A stretch of 32,247 nt of DNA, taken from positions 1-32,247 of the forward strand of contig JAAZEZ010000004.1 of NCBI GenBank assembly GCA_012511975.1, in the 5' to 3' direction. Every line of letters begins with the position of its first letter. The first letter of the stretch is position 1. The notes beneath the pieces are model-generated. The model searched no databases and was not told the DNA's origin. It saw only the letters and a program-made list of their open reading frames with translations. This DNA comes from Bacteroidales bacterium. Its GTDB lineage: Bacteria > Bacteroidota > Bacteroidia > Bacteroidales > UBA932. The position numbers were made by a program, and so were the translations under genes. Positions 9,763 to 20,184 of this stretch are shown here, in pieces.

Positions 9763-10613
9763 TAAATTTTTAGCGTTCCGTTGATATGGGCATCTTCAAG
9801 CAAGTCTTGTTCCAATTTAGACAAAAGTTCCTGTTTTCTTTTGCCAAGAATTGTTTCGCGTATCCTCGCCACATTGTATTCAAAGGGTGAAACTTCACCC
9901 GCATCCACCTTTTCCTCTATGAAAATAAGATAATTGGAGTCGTTAAACTTCATCTCACAACTTTTTTTGGGAAGAACCTCCCTGGTGCAGGTTTCGATAT
10001 CGGTGCCAAGCTCTTTTGCAAGTTGAGAAAGGGGTACCCAATCCCCTCCAAAATCGGTATAACGCTCGGCAGAGGAATAACACAACTCTCTAAGTTCTGC
10101 CACATCCTGCTCCGAAGTAACAGTATATGCCCCTTTAACTGTTTCATAGTAGGGCGAACTCGCAGAAATTCTGATGACTCGTGCTTTAACCAGTGGATAG
10201 GGGAAAATACTGCTCGAGGGATGCTCCTCATAGTATAACCGAGCTTCTTCCAACGTCACGGTTGTGTCAAGCCTCTCCTCAATCCATCGCTTCTCAAATC
10301 TAAAACCCAGCAAAGTGCTGCGAAACTCCTCTACTTCTGCGGTCACATCACGCTCGGCCTTGGAGAGCTGCTCCTCAGCCTTTAGCAACATCAGGCGACC
10401 AAGAGCCCAGGTGTTGATATAGCGGCTGACCATAGTTGCGCTGTCTGCGGATGAAACACCCTCCGGCATTAAACGCACTATATCGCTTTCATAGAGCACC
10501 TCCTGCCCTATCCTCGCAACTCTACGGTCCTGACGACCCCTACCTCCCTTTTCGATAAAGGAACAGCCGGAGAGCATTAGCATCGTTAATATTGTCAGGA
10601 AAATTTTTTGCAT
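9759..10613 (-). CDS. Putative peptidyl-prolyl isomerase / SurA-N-like chaperone lipoprotein
   Basis: 284 aa; lipobox MLSGC; overlaps the SurA-like ORF by 4 nt; helical region resembling a SurA/PpiC N-domain (RVARIGQEVLYESDIVRLMPEGVSSADSATMVSRYINTWALGRLML). Confidence 0.65.
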   Translation of the reverse strand: MQKIFLTILTMLMLSGCSFIEKGGRGRQDRRVARIGQEVLYESDIVRLMPEGVSSADSATMVSRYINTWALGRLMLLKAEEQLSKAERDVTAEVEEFRSTLLGFRFEKRWIEERLDTTVTLEEARLYYEEHPSSSIFPYPLVKARVIRISASSPYYETVKGAYTVTSEQDVAELRELCYSSAERYTDFGGDWVPLSQLAKELGTDIETCTREVLPKKSCEMKFNDSNYLIFIEEKVDAGEVSPFEYNVARIRETILGKRKQELLSKLEQDLLEDAHINGTLKIY

Positions 10614-10619
10614 AATGGA

Positions 10620-12089
10620 CTATCTGGAGTAGTTAGGGGATTCGCGGGTGATCGTCACATCGTGAGGATGGCTTTCAACCATTCCCGCATGTGTAATTTT
10701 GACAAATTTTGCCTTGCGCAGAGCCTCAAGGTTGGCTGCACCACAATAGCCCATACCTGCTCTGAGACCTCCGATCAACTGATAGACAACCTCAGCCAAA
10801 GTGCCCTTGTAAGGCACCTGAGCTACAATTCCTTCGGGTACGAGCTTCTTGATATCTTCTTCCATATCCTGGAAATACCTATCCTTGGAACCTCTCTGCA
10901 TAGCTTCAAGTGAACCCATGCCGCGATAGGATTTAAACTTACGGCCATTGAGAATGATGGCTTCTCCGGGAGACTCCTCAACTCCTGCAAAGAGCGATCC
11001 TGCCATAATGGTGTTGGCTCCGGCTGCAAGTGCCTTAACAATATCACCTGAGTAGCGGATGCCACCGTCAGCAATGATTGGAATACCGCTTCCTTTAAGG
11101 GCCTGCGCAGTATTCATCACTGCTGTGAACTGAGGTACTCCAATACCGGCAATAATGCGGGTAGTGCAGATAGAACCGGGACCGATACCCACCTTAACTC
11201 CGTCAACTCCACAATCTTTGAGAGCCAGAGCAGCCTCAGCAGTAGCAATGTTGCCGGCCACTATCTGCAGATGTGGGAATGCCTCTCGGATCTTTCTGAT
11301 AGTCTGCAGCACAAAATGGGAGTGTCCATGTGCCGTATCGAGCACCACTGCGTCAATATCCACAGAAACCAGTTTCTCCACATCTTCTAAACTATGGCTG
11401 TTGATACCCACAGCAGCCACTGCGAGTAAACGTCCACGAGAATCCTTGCTGGCGGTAGGATTTTTTCTGATCTTCATTATATCGCGATATGTAATCAGAC
11501 CTACCAGACGGTTGTTCTCATCCACCACGGGAAGTTTCTCGATGCGGTATTTGCTGAGCATTTCGGTAGCCTGAGGAATATCAATTGTCGGACCCGCCGT
11601 GATGAGGTTTTCAGAGGTCATCACCTCGGATATCGGAGTCTTGTAGTTCTCCTGAAAACGAAGGTCCCTGTTGGTTACGATACCGATAAGATAATTCTGC
11701 TCATCCACCACCGGAATACCACCAATTCGGTTTTCCGCCATCAGTTGGAGTGCATCACCCACCAAAGCATTATGCTTGATAGTGATGGGATCGTAGATCA
11801 TAGCATTCTCAGCACGTTTGACCTTACGCACATGCTCCATCTGCTGTTCGATAGACATATTTTTATGGATAACTCCGATACCACCTTCGCGTGCTATAGC
11901 GATGGCCATATTTGCATCGGTGACCGTATCCATAGCAGCAGAGACTATAGGAATGTGAAGCGGTATCTCTCTCGAAAAATGAGTAGTGATATCAACTTCC
12001 CTGGGTAGCACACCGGACTCAGCGGGGATCAACAATACATCATCGTACGCCAATCCTTCCATTATGATCTTGTCGGAAAATTGTTCCAT
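10620..12089 (-). CDS. guaB: Inosine-5'-monophosphate dehydrogenase
   Basis: 489 aa; [24 protein letters not shown] domains, [24 protein letters not shown] active-site loop, [30 protein letters not shown]. Confidence 0.97.
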   Translation of the reverse strand: MEQFSDKIIMEGLAYDDVLLIPAESGVLPREVDITTHFSREIPLHIPIVSAAMDTVTDANMAIAIAREGGIGVIHKNMSIEQQMEHVRKVKRAENAMIYDPITIKHNALVGDALQLMAENRIGGIPVVDEQNYLIGIVTNRDLRFQENYKTPISEVMTSENLITAGPTIDIPQATEMLSKYRIEKLPVVDENNRLVGLITYRDIMKIRKNPTASKDSRGRLLAVAAVGINSHSLEDVEKLVSVDIDAVVLDTAHGHSHFVLQTIRKIREAFPHLQIVAGNIATAEAALALKDCGVDGVKVGIGPGSICTTRIIAGIGVPQFTAVMNTAQALKGSGIPIIADGGIRYSGDIVKALAAGANTIMAGSLFAGVEESPGEAIILNGRKFKSYRGMGSLEAMQRGSKDRYFQDMEEDIKKLVPEGIVAQVPYKGTLAEVVYQLIGGLRAGMGYCGAANLEALRKAKFVKITHAGMVESHPHDVTITRESPNYSR

Positions 12090-12145
12090 ATCGCAATTAT
12101 TAACAGTTATTCAATTATAAACTACAAATATAGCAAAAGTTCGTT

Positions 12146-13066
12146 TCAGAGCAATTTGCCCTGCCAACTATCGCGCTCTTCCAATCTTTTTTCGAGCAAT
12201 CGTAGTAACTCTACGTTGCGAATGAGACCCCAAGGAGTAAACCTCACAAATCTCGGAGGCACTTCTCCTGCAAATCTTTCGATACAGATTTCCGGTCGCA
12301 GCCGCTCAAGTATATCTACAAAAAAATCAAGGTATTCGTCTAACGAAAAGGTGATAAAATCTTCCGGATGAGCCTCAATTTCCTGTTCCATGCGGGTTCC
12401 TTTGATAATCTGCAGCTGGTGAAACTTAAGCGAGGTGAGTGGCAGCGAATTGATCACTGTCGTACTCTCGAGCATCATCTCACGATCCTCACCCGGAAGT
12501 CCCAAAATGAAGTGCGCACAGACGTCAAGTTTGCGCTCTGCGGTCATCCTGACGGCATGAGCTGCCTGTTCAAATGTATGGCCACGATTGATGCGTTTCA
12601 GAGTAGCATCATAGCAAGATTCGATACCGTACTCCACCATCACTATGTATTCTTGGGAGAGTTCCGCAAGATAATCGAGTTTCTCCTCATCCACACAGTC
12701 GGGACGAGTTCCTACCGCTATCCCCACCACATCAGGATGTGAAAGAGCCTCGGTATAGAGCTCCTTGAGACGTTCAAGGGGTGCATATGTATTGGAATAT
12801 GGCTGAAAATAGGCAATATAACTGCTTGCTGTTCGATATCTGCGACGATGGAACTCCATCCCTTCCTCCATCTGCTGTATAATACTCTTATCGGGAGTAC
12901 TGTATGAAGGATGGAAAGCATTGTTGTCACAATAGGTGCACCCTCCGACGGAAACAGAGCCGTCTCGGTTGGGGCAGGTAAAGCCCGCATCTATTACAAT
13001 TTTCTGCAGTCTGCTGCCATATTTGCTCTTATAGTATCCAACAAGAGAGTTGTATCTTTTCTTCAT
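12146..13066 (-). CDS. Radical SAM protein, TIGR01212/YhcC-like
   Basis: The start at 13066 gives MKKRYNSLVGYYKSKYGSRLQKIVIDAGFTCPNRDGSVSVGGCTYCDN (CxxxxxxxxxxCxxC-type cluster), HFILGLPGEDREMM. The longer ORF start at 13240 overlaps the divergent gene and is unlikely. Confidence 0.88.
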   Translation of the reverse strand: MKKRYNSLVGYYKSKYGSRLQKIVIDAGFTCPNRDGSVSVGGCTYCDNNAFHPSYSTPDKSIIQQMEEGMEFHRRRYRTASSYIAYFQPYSNTYAPLERLKELYTEALSHPDVVGIAVGTRPDCVDEEKLDYLAELSQEYIVMVEYGIESCYDATLKRINRGHTFEQAAHAVRMTAERKLDVCAHFILGLPGEDREMMLESTTVINSLPLTSLKFHQLQIIKGTRMEQEIEAHPEDFITFSLDEYLDFFVDILERLRPEICIERFAGEVPPRFVRFTPWGLIRNVELLRLLEKRLEERDSWQGKLL

Positions 13067-13139
13067 TTTTGCAACCAAACTTGCACAAAGATAAGAAAAA
13101 GAGTATTTTTGAGTTTTGAACCAAATATTTTTAAACAGA

Positions 13140-14324
13140 ATGAAACGACTCCTGATTCCGGCTATCGCAGCCTTGATGATGATCCAATCTTGTGGATCCC
13201 CAGCAGACTCCTTCAAAGAGCAGTTTGATTCCATTTCCAATGAAATTAAAGAACAGTATGCTCCTGACCGCAGGGATAAGTGTTACGAACCGATACTCAA
13301 AGATGTAAATGGACAGAAGGTCCTATACGGCTCCACTACAGAGCAGGAAGCCAAGGATGCACTGCTGGCAGCTCTCTCAGAGAGGGGTCTCAATGTGCTT
13401 GACAGCATGATAGTGCTTCCGGATCCAACTTTTGAAGGCAAAACCTGGGGAGTTATATCACACTCGGTAGCCAATGTAAGATATGAGGCAAACTACTCCT
13501 CTGAAATGGCCACACAGCTATTAATGGGTACGCCGATACAATTGCTTGAAAAACGCAGTTACTGGTATAGGATCGTCACTCCCGAAGGCTATCACGCCTG
13601 GGTTACAGTCGGCAGCGTACAGAAGATGGACGAGCAGGAACTTAACGCCTGGAAGGCATCCGACCGTCTGATCATAACCACTTACTATACTCTCTTCCGA
13701 GAAAGGGCAGATCTCACATCACCGGTTGTAAGTGATGGAGTATGGGGCAATATAGTAGAGAAGGCCGGAGAGCAAGGGAGCTATTTCAAGGTAAAGATTC
13801 CCAATGGTAAGATTGCATTTATTCCAAAAAAGGATGCAGTCCCCTTTAACAGCTGGATTGCCTCACGTAACGCCACAGCTGAAAACATTATTGCCACAGG
13901 CAAGGCTTTCATGGGCTTCCCTTATCTCTGGGCCGGTACCTCCATTAAGGCTATGGACTGTAGCGGTTTTGTCAAAACTATTCTCTTCCTCAACGGAGTG
14001 ATTACCCGTAGAGATGCCAGTCAGCAGGCAAAAGTTGGTGATGATGTCAATATCGAAGAGTTCCCCGGTGACCTTCAGCCCGGTGACTTGCTCTTCTTCG
14101 GCCGTAAAGCCACCGAAGAGAGAAGCGAGAGGATAACTCATGTTGGAATATATCTCGGAGAAGGCAGATTTATACATGCAGCCACCAACGTCCACACCAA
14201 CTCCCTTATCCCCGATGCGGAAGATTTCTATGATGGTACTCTTGTGCGCGCAAAACGCATTATAAATAAGGCAGACGAAGTCCCTGGCCTGGTGTCAATA
14301 GCTAAGCACCCCTGGTATTTTTAA
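13140..14324 (+). CDS. NlpC/P60-family cell-wall endopeptidase lipoprotein with SH3-like domains
   Basis: Start 13140: MKRLLIPAIAALMMIQSCGSP (lipobox). Catalytic Cys motif FPYLWAGTSIKAMDCSGFVKTILF and His motif GDLLFFGRK...ITHVGIYLGEGRFIHAA. Confidence 0.9.
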   Translation: MKRLLIPAIAALMMIQSCGSPADSFKEQFDSISNEIKEQYAPDRRDKCYEPILKDVNGQKVLYGSTTEQEAKDALLAALSERGLNVLDSMIVLPDPTFEGKTWGVISHSVANVRYEANYSSEMATQLLMGTPIQLLEKRSYWYRIVTPEGYHAWVTVGSVQKMDEQELNAWKASDRLIITTYYTLFRERADLTSPVVSDGVWGNIVEKAGEQGSYFKVKIPNGKIAFIPKKDAVPFNSWIASRNATAENIIATGKAFMGFPYLWAGTSIKAMDCSGFVKTILFLNGVITRRDASQQAKVGDDVNIEEFPGDLQPGDLLFFGRKATEERSERITHVGIYLGEGRFIHAATNVHTNSLIPDAEDFYDGTLVRAKRIINKADEVPGLVSIAKHPWYF

Positions 14325-14352
14325 TGAATATAACAACGAAAAAGATACAACA

Positions 14353-15525
14353 ATGAGCGACAGAAGACAATTTTTAAAGGCCGCAGGTCTTATGACTGCT
14401 GCAGCTGCATTCTGGCACCCGAGAAATCTTTTTGCTGCAAACACAGCAAAAAGGAGCAAGGTTGCCACCAATAAGCTCGATCTCCAGTGGGAGAACTTCA
14501 TGGGCAAAATGAAATATACTTTCACCATTTCCGGATCATCCCGGACAACAACGCCAATAGTGATCAGCCGCATCACCTGGAACGGATACGCCGGATACGG
14601 TGAGGCAGCGATGCCCCCTTACCTGGGCGAGACACAGGCCTCCGTGCATGAATTCCTCAAAAAGGTGGCCGAAACAGTACTGCCCAGGTTTGACAATCCG
14701 TTCCGCATCGAAGATATAATGGTGGAAGTGGACAAACTAGCCACCAACAATACCGCGGCCAAAGCTGCCGTGGATATTGCTCTGCATGACCTTGTAGGCA
14801 ATATTATGGGGCAGCCCTGGTGGAAAATTTGGGGATTTAACCCCGACGACGCTCCCCACACCTGTTACACCATCGGCTATGATGCCAGCGACGATGTGGT
14901 AAACGAAAAAATAGAGGAAGCTTCCTGGACAAAAATACTGAAAGTCAAGCTCGGAATGACGGAAAAAGAGGATAAAAGAATGATCAACCTCATTAGGGCC
15001 AAGACCGACACCGTTATCTGCATAGATGCAAACCAGGGATGGAAAGACAAACACTACGCACTGGATATGGTCAATTGGCTTGCAGAGAGAAATGTCAATA
15101 TGATTGAACAACCGATGCCCAAACTATTGATTGAAGAGACCGCCTGGCTAACTGAGCGCAGCCCCCTGCCCATTATCGCAGACGAAGCCTGTCAACGCCT
15201 GACCGACATCCCGAAACTAAAGGGTGTATATCACGGCATCAACATCAAGCTGATGAAGTGTACCGGTATGCGCGAAGCACGAGAAATGGTTTCCCTCGCA
15301 AACGCTCTCCATATGAAAATCATGGTAGGATGCATGACAGAAACCTCCGTTGCCATTTCGGCGGCAGCCCAGATAGCACCTAAAGTGCAATGGGCAGACC
15401 TTGACGGCAATTATCTCATCGCAAATGACTGCTTCGACGGAATGAAACTGGTGGATGGACGCATCACCCTGGAGGATAAACCCGGTCTGGGTCTTACCAA
15501 GAAGCCCGGTATCATCTCTTTGTAG
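14353..15525 (+). CDS. Enolase-superfamily dipeptide epimerase (L-Ala-D/L-Glu epimerase type) with Tat-like signal
   Basis: 390 aa; MSDRRQFLKAAGLMTAAAAF Tat-like leader; KVKLGM (Lys catalytic motif), CIDANQGW, IEQPMP, IIADEAC, GINIKLMKCTG. Confidence 0.88.
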   Translation: MSDRRQFLKAAGLMTAAAAFWHPRNLFAANTAKRSKVATNKLDLQWENFMGKMKYTFTISGSSRTTTPIVISRITWNGYAGYGEAAMPPYLGETQASVHEFLKKVAETVLPRFDNPFRIEDIMVEVDKLATNNTAAKAAVDIALHDLVGNIMGQPWWKIWGFNPDDAPHTCYTIGYDASDDVVNEKIEEASWTKILKVKLGMTEKEDKRMINLIRAKTDTVICIDANQGWKDKHYALDMVNWLAERNVNMIEQPMPKLLIEETAWLTERSPLPIIADEACQRLTDIPKLKGVYHGINIKLMKCTGMREAREMVSLANALHMKIMVGCMTETSVAISAAAQIAPKVQWADLDGNYLIANDCFDGMKLVDGRITLEDKPGLGLTKKPGIISL

Positions 15526-15575
15526 AAAAAAATATTAATATTACCTTTGCGGCCAAATTAAAAAGGAATACAGAT

Positions 15576-15854
15576 ATGAATTTGAGAGTAATCAAGAAGG
15601 ACATAGAGTTTCTTATCGGAGATTTTGTTGAAGATTGTCTGCTTTTTGCTATGTTACATCCTGACAAGGATCGTACCAAGGTAGAAGAACTCATAGAGAA
15701 GGCCAGCGATCTCGCGGACGGCCTCTTTTACAGAGTCAATCACCCTGATAAGAGCAGCAAAAAGGCAACTAAAGCACATTATAAGGAAATAGGTCATGAC
15801 CTCATTAAAGGTCTTGACGACCTTTGTGAAGGACTATCGGCTCTTGCAAAATAG
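15576..15854 (+). CDS. Small hypothetical protein (92 aa)
   Basis: Complete ORF with independent position between epimerase and terminator; acidic/helical MNLRVIKKDIEFLIGDFVEDCLLFAML... Confidence 0.7.
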   Translation: MNLRVIKKDIEFLIGDFVEDCLLFAMLHPDKDRTKVEELIEKASDLADGLFYRVNHPDKSSKKATKAHYKEIGHDLIKGLDDLCEGLSALAK

Positions 15855-15892
15855 GCTTTCTTATTGAAAAGATCTCTGCGGAGCCTGCCGAA

Positions 15893-15928
15893 CAACAACG
15901 GGGTTGACATGTCAGCCCCGTTGTTTTA
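15893..15928 (+). terminator. Rho-independent terminator after the 92-aa ORF
   Basis: AACAACGGGGTTGACATGTCAGCCCCGTTGTTTTATT hairpin plus T-rich tail. Confidence 0.75.
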
Positions 15929-15986
15929 TTCTAATCACAAGAATTAATTATGATATCTCAGAAAAGAAAATTTCAGGTTTCACGGA

Positions 15987-17108
15987 TCATTTCCAGAATT
16001 GCCACCACTTACGAGCAGAGGACTTTAAACTTTGCTCCGCTTTCCGATCCGAATCATCCTGAACATCATCGTTTGAAACAGCCTCTTTAAGAGGAGCCTC
16101 ACTCTCCTCCATCTGCTTTTCAATTTTGTCAATTATTGGTTTGAAAAAATTGTGAATCGGATCACAGATACTTTTTTCTTCTTCAGTACGGGGATTGGTG
16201 ATCCTGCCATTGATGCCTAGAATATCACCCGAATCGAAATTGATGGTAAGGTACCAGTTGCCTGCTCCTTCTGCAGAAGTGGGATCATCATACGTATTAT
16301 CCACTTTCATTACGGCAACAAACTGTCTCAGCCGCTCCAAATCTTCGGGACCAAAAGTGAAAGAATAACCATCCCTATTGCCCTTGCTGAAGTATATAGT
16401 CGGATCCTCCGTTGTTGCATCAACATTATAGCAAACATGATTGAGATTATCGGGCAACCAATGAAACCTGAACCTTGTCATTTTACTCTCATTGACAGGA
16501 TTCATTATTTCAACATCGTCAAAGCTACGGACATTGTAAGTATCTTGATCTTCCTCCAATGTGCCGGAAGCGCACTTATCTTCTACTGCATCACTGGTAC
16601 AACCATCATCAACTATATCGTAGTTACATTCAGGTGAAACAATGCTATCTTCTTCGCCCGGCATCTTTTCCCACTTCTCGAAGTACTTTTTCAAAGCTTC
16701 AAACGCAGCGGCACCACCACGCGGATATTTCAAAACACCACTGGCACGGACAGTAAATCCATATTCGTATTTGAGATCAAAATACCAAGAATCTGCATCC
16801 AAGACCCTGACCGGAGGTTCATACCTCCCTTTGTAGGAGGTCATATTATGCTCATCAATAATTGCCTGAAGTTCGCTGAACACAGTCTCATCGGAAGTTA
16901 TGATCCTTTTCCGGTCGGGATAATCCTCGTTTATGAGAATTTCAATCCTGCCATCATCCATACGGGAAACCTGGTATGAAAAACCGGAAAACTGTCTCAT
17001 TCCACCGACAACCCTATAAGAAAAATAGTTCAAAGCGCCCCTATCATCTGCGGCAGTACCAAATAAATTCATCATAACAAGCAATAATATCAGCGATAAT
17101 CTCTTCAT
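15987..17108 (-). CDS. Hypothetical secreted protein
   Basis: 373 aa with signal peptide MKRLSLILLLVMMNLFGTAA; no family recognised. Confidence 0.7.
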   Translation of the reverse strand: MKRLSLILLLVMMNLFGTAADDRGALNYFSYRVVGGMRQFSGFSYQVSRMDDGRIEILINEDYPDRKRIITSDETVFSELQAIIDEHNMTSYKGRYEPPVRVLDADSWYFDLKYEYGFTVRASGVLKYPRGGAAAFEALKKYFEKWEKMPGEEDSIVSPECNYDIVDDGCTSDAVEDKCASGTLEEDQDTYNVRSFDDVEIMNPVNESKMTRFRFHWLPDNLNHVCYNVDATTEDPTIYFSKGNRDGYSFTFGPEDLERLRQFVAVMKVDNTYDDPTSAEGAGNWYLTINFDSGDILGINGRITNPRTEEEKSICDPIHNFFKPIIDKIEKQMEESEAPLKEAVSNDDVQDDSDRKAEQSLKSSARKWWQFWK

Positions 17109-17142
17109 ACAGTTTCACCTGACAAAGATAGATAAAAAAAGT

Positions 17143-17175
17143 ATGTAGTATGGAGTGAGTAGTATTATCAGAACT
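17143..17175. repeat. Short 7-nt-periodic repeat (STRR-like)
   Basis: AGTATGT AGTATGG AGTGAGT AGTATTA heptads in the pnp / 15987-17108 intergenic gap. Confidence 0.5.
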
Positions 17176-17200
17176 AAAAAACGGCCTCGAGGGCCGTTTT
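17176..17200 (-). terminator. pnp terminator
   Basis: Minus-strand TAAAACGGCCCTCGAGGCCGTTTTTT hairpin plus T tract, immediately after the pnp stop. Confidence 0.8.
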
Positions 17201-17201
17201 A

Positions 17202-19463
17202 CTATTTCTTTCCTTTGTTGAAATCTTTGCGGAATCCTCCTTTTCGATCGCCGCGCTCGCCACTTCCACCGCTGTGGCTGCCGTGAGGACGGGGACCTGA
17301 AGGACGAGGCCTGCGTTTAGGCTCTATATAACCTTCAGGCTTCTCCAAAAGGGCCTTGCGTGAAAGACGCAGTTTATTGGTCTTGGGATCGATCTCGATA
17401 AGTTTGACCTCAACCTCGTCACCTAATTGGAAGAGATCCTCCACCTTTTCTGTCTTACCCCAGTCCATCTCTGAAATATGGAGCAGACCATCTTTACCGG
17501 GGAGAATTTCCACAAATGCACCGAAATCTACTATAGATACCACTGTGCCTTTATAGACTTGACCAACTTCGGGTACCGTGACAATAGCTTTGATACGTGC
17601 CAGTGCAGCATCCATCTTCTCCTTGTCAACTCCGAAAATGTCAACCATGCCGATAGGTTCACCCTTATCGTCCTTGGCCTCAGTAATGGTGATACTGGTA
17701 TCGGTTTGCTTCTGAATATCCTGAATAACCTCTCCACCCTTACCGATAATTGCACCTATAAATTCACCTGGAACCACAATCTGAATAATGCGTGGTACGT
17801 GAGGTTTGTACTCTGCACGGGGCTCGGAGATAGTTTTGAGCATTTCATTCAAAATATGAGCACGACCTTGACGTGCCTGCTCTAGTGCCTTTTCCAGCAC
17901 CTCATATGAGAGACCATCTACCTTGATGTCCATTTGGGTGGCTGTAATACCGTCTTTGGTTCCGGCTACCTTGAAATCCATATCTCCCAGATGGTCCTCG
18001 TCTCCGAGAATATCCGAAAGAATAGCATATTTACCGGATTCAGCGTCTGAGATCAGACCCATGGCAATACCTGACACAGGCTTGGAAATTTTCACACCGC
18101 AATCCATAAGAGCGAGAGAACCCGCACAAACGGTAGCCATCGAAGAGGAGCCGTTGGATTCGAGGATATCGGATACTATGCGCACTGCATAGGGATTATC
18201 CTCTCCTACCGGTACAACCTCTTTGAGTGCCCTGAATGCGAGATTGCCGTGGCCCACCTCTCTGCGGCTAACACCGCGGGATGCTTTTGCTTCACCGGTA
18301 GAGAAAGGAGGGAAATTGTAGTGAAGCACAAACTGGTCGGTGCCCCGGGTAAGTACCTCGTCTCTCTCCTTCATATCATCCTTAGTACCAAGAGTAACCG
18401 TCGTAAGCGACTGGGTCTCACCTCTGGTAAAAATGGCTGAGCCATGAGCACCGGGGAGATAATCCACTTCGCACCATATGGGGCGAACATCAGTGGTCTT
18501 ACGGCCGTCGAGACGGATACCTTCGTCGAGGATCATACGGCGCATTGCCTTCTTCTCGATTGCGTTGAAATACCTTGCTACCATGATTGCCTTCTCTTCT
18601 CTCTCCTCTTCGGGAAGGGTCTCGAGAAATTCCTGGTGAAGAGCTTCAAATTGGTCGGTACGAGTATGTTTGTCGCTACCGCTCTTGGCGATTGTGTAAC
18701 ACCTGTCGTAACAATATTCCCATGCAGCCTTTTCAACTGCTTCGTCATCGGTCTCGTGGCAATATTCGCGTTTGATCTCTTTACCCACCTCTTTCTCCAG
18801 TTCCTTCTGCACTAAGCAGTGCTTTTTAATCTCTGTATGGGCAAATTTTATAGCTTCAAGCATATCTGCCTCGCTAACCTCTTTCATTTCACCTTCCACC
18901 ATCATTATGTTTTCATAAGTGGCGGCTACCATTATGTCCATATCAGCATTATTTAGCTGTTCGAACGTAGGGTTAATGCAGAATTGGCCATCTATACGTG
19001 CAACACGCACTTCTGAGATGGGGCCATCGAAGGGTATGTCACTTACTGCGAGGGCGGCTGAAGCCGCAAGTCCTGCAAGTGCGTCGGGCATATCAACTCC
19101 GTCAGCCGAGATAAGGTTAACTGTCACATAAACCTCTGCATGGAATTTTTCCGGGAATAGAGGACGAAGTGCCCTGTCGATAAGACGTGCTACAAGAATC
19201 TCATAATCTGAGGGTCTGCCCTCTCTTTTCATAAAACCACCCGGATAACGGCCCGCTGCGGCATATTTTTCTTTATATTCAACTTGAAGAGGCATAAAAT
19301 CAACATCTTCTTTGGCCTCTTTTGCACATGTAACGGCAGCCAATAACATGGTCTTGCCCATTTTTACTACTACTGAGCCGTCGGCCTGCTTGGCCAGTTT
19401 ACCCGTCTCAATCTCTATTGTCCTTCCATCGGACAACTGGATGGTTTTTTTAATAACATTCAT
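17202..19463 (-). CDS. pnp: Polyribonucleotide nucleotidyltransferase (PNPase)
   Basis: 753 aa; two RNase PH-like domains, KH ([16 protein letters not shown]), S1 ([34 protein letters not shown]). Confidence 0.98.
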   Translation of the reverse strand: MNVIKKTIQLSDGRTIEIETGKLAKQADGSVVVKMGKTMLLAAVTCAKEAKEDVDFMPLQVEYKEKYAAAGRYPGGFMKREGRPSDYEILVARLIDRALRPLFPEKFHAEVYVTVNLISADGVDMPDALAGLAASAALAVSDIPFDGPISEVRVARIDGQFCINPTFEQLNNADMDIMVAATYENIMMVEGEMKEVSEADMLEAIKFAHTEIKKHCLVQKELEKEVGKEIKREYCHETDDEAVEKAAWEYCYDRCYTIAKSGSDKHTRTDQFEALHQEFLETLPEEEREEKAIMVARYFNAIEKKAMRRMILDEGIRLDGRKTTDVRPIWCEVDYLPGAHGSAIFTRGETQSLTTVTLGTKDDMKERDEVLTRGTDQFVLHYNFPPFSTGEAKASRGVSRREVGHGNLAFRALKEVVPVGEDNPYAVRIVSDILESNGSSSMATVCAGSLALMDCGVKISKPVSGIAMGLISDAESGKYAILSDILGDEDHLGDMDFKVAGTKDGITATQMDIKVDGLSYEVLEKALEQARQGRAHILNEMLKTISEPRAEYKPHVPRIIQIVVPGEFIGAIIGKGGEVIQDIQKQTDTSITITEAKDDKGEPIGMVDIFGVDKEKMDAALARIKAIVTVPEVGQVYKGTVVSIVDFGAFVEILPGKDGLLHISEMDWGKTEKVEDLFQLGDEVEVKLIEIDPKTNKLRLSRKALLEKPEGYIEPKRRPRPSGPRPHGSHSGGSGERGDRKGGFRKDFNKGKK

Positions 19464-19512
19464 TATTTCCGCTAAAATTATATTGTTTCCGCTTTATAAA
19501 TTGTTTTTTTAA

Positions 19513-19548
19513 TAAAAAAAGAGACCGCTTTAAAAACACGGCGGTCTC
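19513..19548 (-). terminator. Terminator/hairpin between rpsO and pnp
   Basis: GAGACCGC...GCGGTCTC hairpin; on the minus strand followed by a TTTTTTT tract (AAAAAAA at 19514-19520 on +). Confidence 0.7.
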
Positions 19549-19567
19549 CATTTTTTTCCTTTTTGTA

Positions 19568-19843
19568 TTATCTGCGAAGGTTGAGGGCCTTCAAAATTTC
19601 ACGGTATCTCTCAATGTCGGTCTCCTTGAGGTAATCGAGTAACTGACGTCTCTTACCTACCAGTCTGAGGAGTGAACGTTGGGTGTTATGATCCTTGCGG
19701 TTCCTCTTCAGGTGTTCGGTAAGGTGAGCGATACGGTAGGAAAACAAAGCAACTTGACTCTCAGGTGAGCCGGTGTCAACGTTAGACTTCCCGTATTTTC
19801 TGAAGATCTCTTGCTTTTTGTCGGCTGATAAATAATCTGACAT
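19568..19843 (-). CDS. rpsO: 30S ribosomal protein S15
   Basis: 91 aa; GSPESQVALFSYRIAHLTEHLKRNRKDHNTQRSLLRLVGKRRQLLDYLK. Confidence 0.97.
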   Translation of the reverse strand: MSDYLSADKKQEIFRKYGKSNVDTGSPESQVALFSYRIAHLTEHLKRNRKDHNTQRSLLRLVGKRRQLLDYLKETDIERYREILKALNLRR

Positions 19844-19954
19844 AAATGCAAAAAATTAATTGTTTAAAAAAAGTTTTCTCGTTTTTCGAGTCCGCAAAGG
19901 TAACTAATATTTTTTAGTTTGCAAAAAATTGCCTTATCTTTGCAACCTATTATT

Positions 19955-20028
19955 CGGGAAGTGGCGCAGTTGGCTAGCGCGCTGCGTTCGGGACGCAGAG
20001 GTCGGGTGTTCGAGTCACCTCTTCCCGA
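19955..20028 (+). tRNA. tRNA-Pro (anticodon CGG)
   Basis: Cloverleaf: CGGGAAG/CTTCCCG acceptor, GCGC/GCGC D stem, CTGCG-TTCGGGA-CGCAG anticodon arm, GGGTG-TTCGAGT-CACCT T arm, discriminator A; CCA not encoded. Confidence 0.95.
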
Positions 20029-20034
20029 CTTGAA

Positions 20035-20068
20035 GAACAAGTGGCACCCAATCGGACGCCACTTGTTC
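20035..20068. repeat. 11-bp inverted repeat just downstream of tRNA-Pro
   Basis: GAACAAGTGGC-N12-GCCACTTGTTC; no T tract follows. Confidence 0.8.
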
Positions 20069-20073
20069 TGTAA

Positions 20074-20165
20074 CGGGGTGCGAGTTACGGGGTACGAAGA
20101 TAGTGTGTAGTATGGAGTATGTAATTCCGAGTAAGTCTTTAGTTCTGAGTGTGTAGTTATGATTG
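20074..20165. repeat. 7-nt-periodic (heptad) intergenic repeat tract, STRR-like
   Basis: ACGGGGTGCGAGTTACGGGGTACGAAGATAGTGTGTAGTATGGAGTATGTAATTCCGAGTAAGTCTTTAGTTCTGAGTGTGTAGTTATGA; G/AG/GT residues recur with 7-nt spacing. Confidence 0.65.
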
Positions 20166-20184
20166 GTGCGGGAAGTCCTAACAA

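Noticed and set aside
18444-18815. 123-aa plus ORF and similar ORFs over pnp and guaB (e.g. 11155-11574)
   Set aside because: Antisense to strongly recognised core genes (pnp, guaB).
19864-20184. 106-aa minus ORF (…RGDSNTRPLRPERSALANCATSRIIG…) and the 63-aa plus ORF at 19919-20110
   Set aside because: Translations of the tRNA-Pro gene and its flank; the 'GDSNTRPLRPERSALANCATS' string is a known artefact of translating antisense tRNA.
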